11,802 nucleotides of DNA from DATKIY01 sp035543875 (GCA_035543875.1 DATKIY010000248.1:1-11802); one strand, 5' to 3'. Positions 1 through 7,250 are shown, counted from the first letter of the stretch. The notes: a model not told the origin generated them from the sequence alone. Program-made: numbers and translations.

Positions 1-1601
1 CATTCGAGACAACCGATTCCGCGTCGTGGCGAGGCGTCGGCGAGGTCGTCCCGCGTCAGGCCCAACCGCTCCAGCACGTCGGCTTCCGGCTCGTAGGTGT
101 CAGCGCACGTGCTGCATGGCACGCGCACAAGTCGTTGTGCAACGACCAGTTCCAGAGACGACATCACCAGGTAGTCGGGGATGCCCATATCCAGCAGTCT
201 CGTCACTGCTTGCACTGCGTTGTTGGTGTGCAGCGTGCTGAGCACGAGGTGACCGGTTAGGGCAGCTCGAAGTGCCAGCTCCGCTGTCTCTAGGTCGCGA
301 ATCTCGCCCACCAGAACCACGTCGGGGTCTTGGCGTAGTACGGCACGGAGCCCTCGCGCGAAGGTCATACCGGTTCGCTCGTTCACCTGGACCTGCGTGA
401 TGCCTGGAAGCTGGACCTCCACCGGGTCTTCCAAGGTGACGACATTGCGAGCGGGAGTTATGACCTCGTTGATCGCTGCGTAGAGAGTGTTAGTTTTTCC
501 CGATCCGGTCGGTCCAGTTATCAGAACCAGTCCCTGTGGGCGGTGCAATGAGGCTCGAAGTGGTGTCAGCTGGTCGGGCAGCAGTCCCAATTCCTCCAGC
601 GCGGGAACCGACTCAGAAACGTTGAGCAACCGCACCACGACTTTCTCGCCGTGGATAGCTGGGAGCGTGCTTACACGCGCATCGAGCATGCGGTCGTCGA
701 TGACAATGCGGGTGCGTCCGTCTTGCGGGACGCGCCTTTCGGCAATGTCCAACCCGGACATGATTTTGAGTCGACTCACCATTCCAGGTCCCGCGGATCG
801 CGGCACCGTCATGACGTCGCGTAAGACACCGTCGATGCGATACCGGATTCTGAGACCCTCACGTTGTGGCTCAACGTGAACGTCGCTAGCTGCGGCACGA
901 ACGGCGTCACCAAGTAGTGCGTCGAGAAGTCGAACCGTCGGCGTCTGATCCACGTCAGCTGAGTCGGTCTGGTCGTCGTTGTCGTCGACCGCGAGCAAGT
1001 GAACAGCATCGGCCGCATCGTCCGCCAAGGACCAAGCACGGGCCAGATGGCTTCGAATCTGTGATGTCGTGGCAACGACCACATGCAGCGATCGCTCACG
1101 CGTATGAATGCGCACGTCATCAAGCGCCAGCACATTGGTGGGGTCGGCGGCAGCAATCCGCAGCCCGGCTTCGCTTCGAGACAGCACAATCAACTGAAAA
1201 CGTTCGGCCATAGCCCGAGGGATCAGCCGAGCGCAGACCGGATCGACTGGCTCCACTGACAAGTCGACGACGTCAAGTGCAAGCAGATCGGCAAGGGCAT
1301 CGGCGACCTCAGCTTCGCTTGCGAGGCCCGCGTCGACGACCATTTGTCCAAGGCGTACTCGTGGCGCACCCGAAGCCGGCCGTTCGACGGCCTGCTCGGC
1401 AAGGAGCTCATCGAGCAGCTCTTCCGTCAGCACCTCGCGTGCGACCAGCACCTCACCTAGCCGTCGCCGCATCGTGCGCTCGTGGCGAGGCGACGGCGCT
1501 TCCGGTGGCTTTTCCGGGGCGGCCTCGGACTTGCCCTTGGCCCGGGCAATAGGCGACTTCACGGGGTAGATGTCGGCGTCTTTCGGCCATCGCTGGAGCA
1601 T
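1..1601 (-). CDS. gspE/pilB: GspE/PilB-type secretion or pilus assembly ATPase, C-terminus cut off by the window
   Basis: Hexameric cytoplasmic ATPase that powers type IV pilus or type II secretion pseudopilus assembly. The frame stays open on the minus strand from about 1601 to the left edge. Numbered from the ATG at 1599-1601: two RLG motifs of an MshEN-type N-terminal domain (R47-L48-G49 and R83-L84-G85); the N2-type stretch SRLKIMSGLDIAERR; Walker A GPTGSGKT (363-370); Asp box TLEDPVE (389-395); Walker B region GEIRD (432-436); His box STLHTN (455-460). A CSTC pair (C496, C499) and a C531 at the left edge form the tetracysteine zinc site of PilB/GspE, and the last codon begins TG, as the fourth Cys would. 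About 50 residues are missing. The start is uncertain: GTG at 1560-1562 or ATG at 1470-1472 are in-frame alternatives, and none has a strong ribosome-binding site. No other pilus gene is visible, so pilus versus secretion cannot be decided. Confidence 0.9.
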   Translation of the reverse strand, partial: MLQRWPKDADIYPVKSPIARAKGKSEAAPEKPPEAPSPRHERTMRRRLGEVLVAREVLTEELLDELLAEQAVERPASGAPRVRLGQMVVDAGLASEAEVADALADLLALDVVDLSVEPVDPVCARLIPRAMAERFQLIVLSRSEAGLRIAAADPTNVLALDDVRIHTRERSLHVVVATTSQIRSHLARAWSLADDAADAVHLLAVDDNDDQTDSADVDQTPTVRLLDALLGDAVRAAASDVHVEPQREGLRIRYRIDGVLRDVMTVPRSAGPGMVSRLKIMSGLDIAERRVPQDGRTRIVIDDRMLDARVSTLPAIHGEKVVVRLLNVSESVPALEELGLLPDQLTPLRASLHRPQGLVLITGPTGSGKTNTLYAAINEVITPARNVVTLEDPVEVQLPGITQVQVNERTGMTFARGLRAVLRQDPDVVLVGEIRDLETAELALRAALTGHLVLSTLHTNNAVQAVTRLLDMGIPDYLVMSSLELVVAQRLVRVPCSTCADTYEPEADVLERLGLTRDDLADASPRRGIGCLE

Positions 1602-1653
1602 TCGGGCAAAGCCGGTCTTCTTGGAGCCACTAGACTTCGAGGGTCCAAAGAAC

Positions 1654-1740
1654 CGACAGGGGAGCGCGAAAGCGCTGAGAGTGCGGGTTAGCCCCGCAGA
1701 CCCTCGAACCTGATCCGGGTTATGCCGGCGAAGGGAGTCG
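1654..1740 (+). promoter_or_regulatory. TPP riboswitch (THI box)
   Basis: Thiamine pyrophosphate-sensing RNA leader of the downstream transporter operon. The conserved blocks appear in order: GGGG (1659-1662), CTGAGA (1675-1680), GACCCT (1699-1704), CCTGATC (1709-1715), ATGCCGGCG (1722-1730) and AGGGA (1732-1736). The outer P1 stem closes perfectly, CGAC (1654-1657) with GTCG (1737-1740). A 5-bp hairpin AGCGC-GAAA-GCGCT (1663-1676) and an accessory GCGGG/CCCGC hairpin (1683-1697) fit the known architecture. The conserved AGGGA together with G1737 is also the Shine-Dalgarno sequence of the next gene, so TPP binding should block translation initiation directly. I see no terminator hairpin with a U-tract between the aptamer and the gene. 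A TANNNT-type -10 (TAGACT, 1631-1636) sits at a sensible distance upstream but has no convincing -35. Confidence 0.96.
1732..1737 (+). promoter_or_regulatory. ribosome-binding site of the YkoE-like gene, inside the riboswitch
   Basis: AGGGAG lies 5 bases before ATG 1743. It fixes that ATG as the start and rules out ATG 1722, which is the conserved ATGCC of the THI box. It belongs to the 3' strand of the riboswitch core and P1 stem, which gives a direct sequestration mechanism. Confidence 0.85.
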
Positions 1741-1742
1741 TT

Positions 1743-2354
1743 ATGAGTAGTCATGTTTCGCAGTCGTCAACCGTTGATTCCGGTGCGCCTCAGGCGGGTT
1801 GGTCAACCGTAGAGATCGTCGTCACCGCCAGCCTGGCCGTCGCGTTCGGCGTCGTGTTCTGGGCCTGGAACTTGCTGTGGACTGCCACGGGTGGAGCATT
1901 CTCTGCACTACCCCCCATCCAGGGACTGATGTATGGAGTGTGGTTGGTCCCTGGCGTGCTGGCTGGCTTAGTCGTTCGGAGGCCAGGCGCGGCTTTTTAC
2001 GCAGCGGTTTTGGCTGCGGTGATTTCTGCTCTCCTGGGATCGCAGTGGGGATTTGCTGCTGTGGTCTACGGCGTCGTGCAGGGCGCCGCACCTGAGCTGG
2101 TTTTCGCCCTCCGCGGCTATCGCAAGCCCGGGTTGGGTACTGCCCTGCTTGCTGCGGCCGCGACCGGTATCGGGTCCCTTGGCCTTGACCTGCTCGTCTA
2201 CTACCCAACTTGGTCGTCGGGTTGGAAGACGCTGTATGCGGTGATGCTCGTGACCAGCGCAGTGATTGTGGCCGGGCTTGGGAGTTGGTTGCTGGCCCGA
2301 GCACTTCGAGCCACTGGGGTGTTGTCAGGGCTGCCGGCATCGCAGCAGGGGTGA
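1743..2354 (+). CDS. ykoE: YkoE-like ECF transporter S component (thiamine/HMP uptake)
   Basis: Substrate-binding integral membrane (S) component of an energy-coupling factor transporter for thiamine or its hydroxymethylpyrimidine precursor. The 203-residue product starts at the ATG 5 bases after AGGGAG. It has about five to six hydrophobic segments (about 22-45, 62-78, 84-100, 104-124, 132-154, 165-186). It carries the family's characteristic motifs: GLMYGVWLVPGVLAGL (61-76), RRPGAAF (79-85), SALLGSQWG (95-103) and YGVVQG (109-114). The TPP riboswitch immediately upstream and the ATPase and EcfT genes immediately downstream agree with a YkoEDC assignment. Its stop codon overlaps the next start by 4 bp (GTGA). 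YkoF, the thiamine-binding partner found with this system in Bacillus, is absent here. Whether thiamine or HMP is the main substrate cannot be told from sequence. Confidence 0.92.
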   Translation: MSSHVSQSSTVDSGAPQAGWSTVEIVVTASLAVAFGVVFWAWNLLWTATGGAFSALPPIQGLMYGVWLVPGVLAGLVVRRPGAAFYAAVLAAVISALLGSQWGFAAVVYGVVQGAAPELVFALRGYRKPGLGTALLAAAATGIGSLGLDLLVYYPTWSSGWKTLYAVMLVTSAVIVAGLGSWLLARALRATGVLSGLPASQQG

Positions 2355-3802
2355 CACCAGCTTCGGTTGAGCTCCGGGGATTTGGTTACCGGCCGCCTAA
2401 CCGCAGCCAGTGGGCGCTTCGTGACCTCGACCTCAGCGTCGAAGCCGGCGAACGTGTCCTGCTGCTGGGCTCGTCGGGTTCGGGTAAGAGCACCATCTTG
2501 CGGGCACTTGCGGGACTGCTCGACGCCGGCGGTGAACAGGCTGGAATCGCTGCGGTGGACGGAGTAGCTGCCGCTCGGGCGCGAGACCGGGTGGGTCTGC
2601 TCCTGCAGGACCCGGACGCACAGCTGGTCTTGTCTCGAGCCGGAGAGGACGTCGCCTTCGGTCCACAGAACCGGGGGTATCAGCCAGATGAGGTCGCGAG
2701 ACGAGTAGCCGAAGCATTGGAGTCGGTGGGTTTCCCTTACTCAGTTGATCGCCCCGTTGGTGCGTTGTCTGGTGGTGAACGACAGCGTCTTGCGCTGGCG
2801 GGAGTTTTGGCGCTCACGCCGGGTGTCTTGTTGCTCGATGAACCGACATCATTGCTTGATCCTGCTGGGTCCGAGTTGGTTCGCAATGCGGTCAGCAGAG
2901 CAGTCATCGAGACCGGTGCGACGGTCATCGTGGTTGAGCATCAAGCTGAGCAGTGGCTACCGATCGTCGATCGCGTCGTGGTCGTGTCCAACGGCAAAGT
3001 GGCAGTACAAGGGTCACCAGCGGTCGTTCGCGAGCATCCCGCGGCTCGGGACACCTGGCTTGTCCCGCCGCTGATCCAACGACCACCTGGACTCCTGAGC
3101 CAAGACGCCCGCGCGCCCTTGCTGACCGCAAGCGATGTCAGCTTCCGATACCGAAACAGCGCAGTTGATTCGCTGACTGACATTCAGCTTTCGCTGCAAG
3201 CTTCGGCCGCGGTCTCGGTCACGGGGCCAAATGGGTCCGGAAAGACCACTCTTGCGAGGCTGCTTGGCGGTTTGGTGGCACCAACAACAGGTGCGGTGAC
3301 CGCCAGCAGTGCACTTACTGGTTCGACGTTAACGCAGCCGAACCCGCATCGATGGCGTGCCCGCGAACTTGCAGGGCGCATCGGCTCGGTGTTCCAAAAC
3401 CCGGAGCACGCTTTTCTCGCGCACAACGTACGGCAAGAGCTGGCCATCGGACCTCGAGCCCTTGGTCGTTCGGAGCGACAAGTGACTGAGATTGTGGACG
3501 GCCTGCTCACTCGACTCCACCTTGAGCAGGTAGTCGACGCCAACCCCTTCACGCTGTCCGGCGGGGAGCAGCGTCGACTGTCGGTTGCGGCAGCCCTTGC
3601 GACCTCTCCGCACATACTCATCTTGGATGAACCAACGTTCGGCCAGGATCCTGTGACCTGGCGAGAACTAGTAAAGCTGGTTGCTGGGCTTAGAGACCAA
3701 GCGGCGGCGATTGTTGTGGTCACGCACGACGCCGCATTCCGAGATCAGGTGAGCGACCACGAGCTGCGACTTACTAGCAGTGGGCGGATGGCGACAGCAT
3801 GA
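2351..3802 (+). CDS. ykoD: YkoD-like ECF transporter ATPase with two fused ATP-binding domains
   Basis: Energises uptake through the YkoE/YkoC membrane complex by ATP hydrolysis on the cytoplasmic face. Starting at GTG 2351, which overlaps the YkoE stop as GTGA, the product is 483 residues with two complete ABC domains. Domain 1: Walker A GSSGSGKST (40-48), Q-loop LLQDP (84-88), signature LSGGERQRL (139-147), Walker B VLLLDEP (159-165), H-loop His197. Domain 2: Walker A GPNGSGKTT (292-300), Q-loop FQNP (348-351), signature LSGGEQRRL (402-410), Walker B ILILDEP (422-428), H-loop His459. All catalytic motifs of both halves look intact, so the fusion replaces the separate EcfA1/EcfA2 pair. The frame is open farther upstream, to 2210, but that part lies inside YkoE and is not expected to be translated. 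The end overlaps the next gene by ATGA. Confidence 0.95.
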   Translation: MTPASVELRGFGYRPPNRSQWALRDLDLSVEAGERVLLLGSSGSGKSTILRALAGLLDAGGEQAGIAAVDGVAAARARDRVGLLLQDPDAQLVLSRAGEDVAFGPQNRGYQPDEVARRVAEALESVGFPYSVDRPVGALSGGERQRLALAGVLALTPGVLLLDEPTSLLDPAGSELVRNAVSRAVIETGATVIVVEHQAEQWLPIVDRVVVVSNGKVAVQGSPAVVREHPAARDTWLVPPLIQRPPGLLSQDARAPLLTASDVSFRYRNSAVDSLTDIQLSLQASAAVSVTGPNGSGKTTLARLLGGLVAPTTGAVTASSALTGSTLTQPNPHRWRARELAGRIGSVFQNPEHAFLAHNVRQELAIGPRALGRSERQVTEIVDGLLTRLHLEQVVDANPFTLSGGEQRRLSVAAALATSPHILILDEPTFGQDPVTWRELVKLVAGLRDQAAAIVVVTHDAAFRDQVSDHELRLTSSGRMATA

Positions 3803-4569
3803 GTGTGGCAACGGCTCATCCGCGTGAGGTGGGTACTACTTGGTTCACCCGTTCGAATGCCTTAGCGCGCCTTGCACCAGCGGTCGCGTTCGGAATTGTC
3901 AACGTTGTCACGCTCGACCTCGCCACGCCGATTCTTACCCTCGCCATCGTGACTGTGGCACTGCCCGTGACTGGGCTGAGTCTTCGCCAAGCAGCTCGGG
4001 CGACTTGGCCGCTGTTTGCTGCTGCGGCGACACTCGTGGCCGTCAATACGCTGGCGTACCCCAGTCCCGGCGTCTCGTCCGAGGATTTCCTGGCGGGACT
4101 CACAACAGGCCTGCGGCTGCTGGCCATTGCCCTGCCCGGAGTGCTGGCCTTTGCCACCATCGATGCTGTCGACCTGACGGATGCCTTGGTGCAGCAACTG
4201 CATATCTCGCCTCGATTTGGGTATGGGGCGCTCGCCGCCCTCCGCCTGATGCCCCTTCTTGGTGAGGACTGGCGATCGCAGTCGCTTGCAGCTCGGGCAC
4301 GAGGGGTTGCTCCGCGCGGTGCCGTCGCCCGGATTCGCAACGTCGCAAAGCGGATACTGGGACTGTTGGTGACTGCAGTGAGAAGGGCAACAAGACTCGC
4401 CACTGCGTTGGATGCGCGTGGCTTTGATGGAGCCAAGCGGGCTACTGCCCGACCTAGCGCGTGGACGCGCACCGACACTGCCTTGACGATTGCGAGCGCC
4501 GTGCTAGGTGGCCTAGTCGTTTGGGGTTCCGTCGCGCTGGGGGTGTGGGACCCACTGCTCGGCGGTTAG
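3799..4569 (+). CDS. ykoC: YkoC-like ECF transporter transmembrane component (EcfT family)
   Basis: Transmembrane coupling (T) component that links the ATPase to the substrate-binding subunit. The 256-residue product starts at ATG 3799 within an ATGA overlap with the ATPase gene. Hydrophobic segments lie near 22-38, 44-60, 68-86, 98-120 and 227-248. The two coupling motifs of EcfT proteins, each with an Ala-Arg-Gly core, are visible: A167-R168-G169 (LAARARGV) and A206-R207-G208 (LDARGF). They lie in the long cytoplasmic helices that dock into grooves of the ATPases. With the two genes before it, it completes an ECF module under the TPP riboswitch. It is the last gene of the operon; a hairpin follows its stop codon at once. 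Length and motif spacing are normal for the family. Confidence 0.93.
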   Translation: MSVATAHPREVGTTWFTRSNALARLAPAVAFGIVNVVTLDLATPILTLAIVTVALPVTGLSLRQAARATWPLFAAAATLVAVNTLAYPSPGVSSEDFLAGLTTGLRLLAIALPGVLAFATIDAVDLTDALVQQLHISPRFGYGALAALRLMPLLGEDWRSQSLAARARGVAPRGAVARIRNVAKRILGLLVTAVRRATRLATALDARGFDGAKRATARPSAWTRTDTALTIASAVLGGLVVWGSVALGVWDPLLGG

Positions 4570-4603
4570 CTTGCGGTGAGCCGTCAAGCTGAGCGTCAGC
4601 CTT
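4568..4603. terminator. hairpin(s) between convergent genes, probable bidirectional terminator
   Basis: AGCTTGCGG (4568-4576) pairs with CCG and CAAGCT (4581-4590, one bulged T at 4584) around a TGAG loop, giving a 9-bp stem beginning in the stop codon of the EcfT gene. A second, overlapping stem GCTGA-GCG-TCAGC (4588-4600) covers the stop of the minus-strand gene. Neither is followed by a T-tract, so this would be the U-poor type seen in actinobacteria, or only an mRNA end-stabiliser. Confidence 0.5.
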
Positions 4604-5096
4604 CCGTACTGCCGTTGTCGCGCTCGTCGAGCTCGTCCATGAGGTCGCGTAGCTGGTCTCGGATGAAGTCCCGCGTCGCGACTTCATTGACGGCCATCCG
4701 CAAAGATGCGATTTCTCGAGTGAGGAAGTCGTCGTCGGCGATGATTCGATCGATTCGGGCTCGATCCTCCCAGTACTGCACGCGGTCGCGGTCGGTTTGG
4801 CGATTCTGAGACAGCAGGATGAGAGGGGCCGCATACGACGCCTGAAGCGACAGCATCAGGGTGAGTCCGATGAACGGCCACTGGTCAAAGGTGAGGTCGG
4901 CCGGCGCAAGAACATTCCACAGCATCCAGGTGGCGACGAACGCGGTCATGTAGGCGATAAACCGCCATGACCCGATGAAACGACTAATTCGTTCAGAGAG
5001 CTTGCCAAACGTCTCTGGGTCGTACGGAGAGCGAATCACGGCGCGCCGGGGACTGCGCGGTTGGTCGAGTCTGCTCCGTCGGATTTCACGCACCAT
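4596..5096 (-). CDS. DUF1003 small membrane protein
   Basis: Function unknown; a member of the DUF1003 membrane family. The 166-residue product has a basic N-terminus (R5, R6, R8 and further Arg), two transmembrane segments (about 43-62 and 73-96), and a charged, probably coiled-coil C-terminal part (about 100-160). The family's best conserved stretch is present: FIGLTLMLSLQASYAAPLI (75-93), followed by LSQNRQTDRDR (95-105). The ATG start overlaps the end of the upstream PRC/MgtE_N/CBS gene by 11 bp, and GGAG lies 7 bases before it, so translation is probably coupled. From memory this pair recurs in actinobacterial genomes, which suggests a joint job at the membrane, possibly in metal or envelope stress sensing; that is inference. 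It ends against the convergent transporter operon. Confidence 0.9.
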   Translation of the reverse strand: MVREIRRSRLDQPRSPRRAVIRSPYDPETFGKLSERISRFIGSWRFIAYMTAFVATWMLWNVLAPADLTFDQWPFIGLTLMLSLQASYAAPLILLSQNRQTDRDRVQYWEDRARIDRIIADDDFLTREIASLRMAVNEVATRDFIRDQLRDLMDELDERDNGSTEG

Positions 5097-6375
5097 GGAG
5101 CAGCTCCGGCGTCGTTGTTCCGGCTGCTGCTGGTGACTCGAGATCGTCGCCGCGCCGCCAGTTATCGGGAAGCATGTGGTCTATGACGTCATCGACGGTA
5201 ATGGCGCCCAACAGTCGGTCGTTGTCATCGACGACCGGAATGGCTACCAGGTTGTAGCTGGCAAGCACATTGGTCACGTCGTGGAGTGTTGCGTCGGGAC
5301 TGACTGGGCTCAGCTCGGAGTCAACGACCTCGGACACGAGGGCGCTTGGGGTTTCGCGCAGCAACCGCTGGAAGTGGACAGCGCCGATGTAACGTCCAGT
5401 GGGTACCTCTAAAGGTGGACGACATACATAGACCTGCGCGGCTAGCGCAGGCGGCAGGTCAGAGTTCCGGATCCGCGCCAGCGCCTCGGCAACGGAAGCA
5501 TCAGGCGCCAAGATCACGGGTTCTGGCGTCATGAGGCCGCCAGCGGTGTAGTCATCGTAGTCGAGCAGCCGGCGAACGTCATCGGCTTCGTCCGGTTCCA
5601 TCAGTGCCAGCAGTCGAAGGCGCGTCGGCTCTGGCAGATCACTTAATACGTCAGCTGCGTCGTCTGGGTCCATCGCCTCAAGGACATCGGCGGCTCGTTC
5701 ATCCTCCAGTTTCGCAAGGATCTCGATGGACTCTTCCTCCGTCATTTCCTCAAGAACGTCGGCCAGCCGATCGTCGTCGAGCGCGGCAACAACCTCAGAC
5801 CGGCGTTTGTTCGGAAGGTCCTGTAAGACTTGCGCGAGGTCAGCTGGGCGAAGTTTCTCGAAGGTCGCAAGCAAAGTTGCGGCGCCCTGGTCACTTTCGT
5901 CGAGGGTGAGGCCGCTGATTTCGTTCCAGTCGACGACGAACTGTTCGCCACGTCGTCGCAGCGCCTTGCCCTTTCGCTGAACGTAGACCTTGGCGATCTC
6001 CCAATCACGCGTGCGAAGTTGTTCGATTCCCACATCAAGCAGAGTGACTAGATCGCCGGTGTCGACCAATGACACAGTCGAGTCAAATAGCTCTCCGACA
6101 ATTGCCACTTCACCGGGGCGTTGTTCGAAGCGACGCAGATTTACAAGTCCGGTGACTATGACCCCACTCGCGTCAATGGAGTTCACCCGAGTCATGGGGA
6201 CGAAAATGCGACGGCGAGGCTGAACCTCAAGCACCAGCCCAATCACCCGTGGCGCACGTGGGGCAGGTCGCAGGGTCACCAAAACATCCCGGACGCGCCC
6301 CACCTGGTCGCCACCGGGATCGAAAACCGTTACGCCCGCCAACCGGGCGATGAAAACTCGGGTTTGACCGCTCAC
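5086..6375 (-). CDS. Soluble PRC-barrel/MgtE N-domain/CBS-pair protein
   Basis: Resembles the cytoplasmic regulatory part of the MgtE Mg2+ channel but has no transmembrane channel domain. The 429-residue product, with GTG start at 6373-6375, shows: an N-terminal PRC-barrel-like beta region (about 5-80, and a second beta-rich stretch to about 155); an MgtE_N superhelical domain (about 165-275) with acidic repeats such as LADVLEEM and DDAADVLSDL; the family hallmark YTAGGLMTPEPV (276-287), which opens the first CBS motif; and a second CBS motif with VAIPVVDDNDRLLGAIT (377-393) and DDVIDHML (395-402). In MgtE these domains bind Mg2+ and ATP and gate the pore; here a regulatory or sensing role is inferred. 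The DUF1003 gene overlaps its 3' end. No clear ribosome-binding site precedes the GTG. It is divergent from the lipoprotein gene with 98 bp between. Confidence 0.9.
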   Translation of the reverse strand: MSGQTRVFIARLAGVTVFDPGGDQVGRVRDVLVTLRPAPRAPRVIGLVLEVQPRRRIFVPMTRVNSIDASGVIVTGLVNLRRFEQRPGEVAIVGELFDSTVSLVDTGDLVTLLDVGIEQLRTRDWEIAKVYVQRKGKALRRRGEQFVVDWNEISGLTLDESDQGAATLLATFEKLRPADLAQVLQDLPNKRRSEVVAALDDDRLADVLEEMTEEESIEILAKLEDERAADVLEAMDPDDAADVLSDLPEPTRLRLLALMEPDEADDVRRLLDYDDYTAGGLMTPEPVILAPDASVAEALARIRNSDLPPALAAQVYVCRPPLEVPTGRYIGAVHFQRLLRETPSALVSEVVDSELSPVSPDATLHDVTNVLASYNLVAIPVVDDNDRLLGAITVDDVIDHMLPDNWRRGDDLESPAAAGTTTPELLHGA

Positions 6376-6473
6376 ATCAGGAGGTTACCGGCGGTCGAGC
6401 CGCGTCCTAGGGAGGTGGCGAGCGTGCCGCTGATAGGTTCGTCGGACATTCCTACTGGATCTGAGGGCAAATC

Positions 6474-7250
6474 ATGCGCAGGAGCACGACCGCCGGACGC
6501 GTCTTGGCGACCATCGCGATCATCGGCTCGGTGGTACTGAGCGGGTGTGGTAACTCGGACACCCCGTCTGCCGACACCACTCCGACTCCTGCTGCGTCAG
6601 CCAACGGAGTTGAAGACCTCAGTGCCAACCAGATCCTCGATGAGGTGAGCACGGCGGTTGGTGACGCAACCTCGGTCCATGTCAGCGGTGAAGGCATGAG
6701 CGGCGATCAGCAGGTCGGTATCGACATGCAGATGACCTCATCGGGTGATGCGCAGGGCACCCTGACGCTCAGCGGCCAACAGGTCTCGTTGATCATTGCC
6801 GATGGCGCCACCTACTTCTCCGCCGATGAGGCTTTCTGGACGTCGCAGGTCGGCCCGGAGGTTGCACCGCAGCTGGTTGGCAAGTACGTGGAAGTTCCAG
6901 CCAACGACCACTCCTTCGACAATGTCGCGTCTTACAGCGCCTTCTTCGACAGTCTGTTGAAGCCCGAGGGTGCTATCTCGAAGGGTGACCAAACTGACGT
7001 CGATGGTGTACCGACCATCCAGCTCCTCGAGGCAAAGAACGACGGAACCATGTACGTCGCCCTTGAGGGTGACCCGCTGCCGCTGAAGGTGGAAACGAAG
7101 GACCAGGGTTCAGTGACCTTGAGTGAGTGGAATGAGCCCGTCACAGTTTCGCCACCCTCCGCCACAGACATCGTCGACCCGTCGACCATCGCGCCCGCGA
7201 CACCGGCGCCGTCATCACCTGCCCCGGTCACACCCGTCCCCTCCTCGTAG
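6474..7250 (+). CDS. Secreted lipoprotein, LppX/LprG-like fold
   Basis: Predicted lipid-anchored protein on the outer face of the cytoplasmic membrane. The 258-residue product begins with a short basic region, a hydrophobic segment and the lipobox LSGC with Cys25, followed by a Ser/Thr/Pro-rich linker (to about 45). The body (about 48-225) has the look of the mycobacterial LppX/LprG lipid-carrier family: a leading helix (QILDEVSTAVGDATSVHVSG), repeated strands such as MQMTSSGDAQGTLTL, then GATYFSADEAFW and GKYVEVPAN. In that family the domain cups lipid or lipoglycan for transport to the envelope; that this protein does the same is inference. The C-terminus is an odd Pro/Ala/Thr/Ser-rich tail (about 226-258). 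GAGGG sits 6 bases before the ATG. PhzF starts 18 bp downstream on the same strand. Confidence 0.8.
   Translation: MRRSTTAGRVLATIAIIGSVVLSGCGNSDTPSADTTPTPAASANGVEDLSANQILDEVSTAVGDATSVHVSGEGMSGDQQVGIDMQMTSSGDAQGTLTLSGQQVSLIIADGATYFSADEAFWTSQVGPEVAPQLVGKYVEVPANDHSFDNVASYSAFFDSLLKPEGAISKGDQTDVDGVPTIQLLEAKNDGTMYVALEGDPLPLKVETKDQGSVTLSEWNEPVTVSPPSATDIVDPSTIAPATPAPSSPAPVTPVPSS

Noticed and set aside
1722..1742. ATG 1722 as the start of the YkoE-like gene.
   Set aside because: This ATG is the invariant ATGCC of the TPP aptamer. ATG 1743 has AGGGAG at the right distance.
2210..2350. Upstream extension of the double-ATPase frame.
   Set aside because: It lies inside the YkoE gene, its translation is unlike an ABC protein, and GTG 2351 gives the usual 4-bp coupled overlap and the proper N-terminus.
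3816..4478. A 220-codon minus-strand frame opposite the EcfT gene.
   Set aside because: Antisense shadow of a gene with clear EcfT motifs; the translation is low-complexity Ala/Arg/Ser.
6376..6473. Housekeeping promoters in the divergent gap between the MgtE_N protein and the lipoprotein.
   Set aside because: A TANNNT hexamer (TAGGTT) occurs, but no TTGAC-like -35 stands at a proper distance on either strand.
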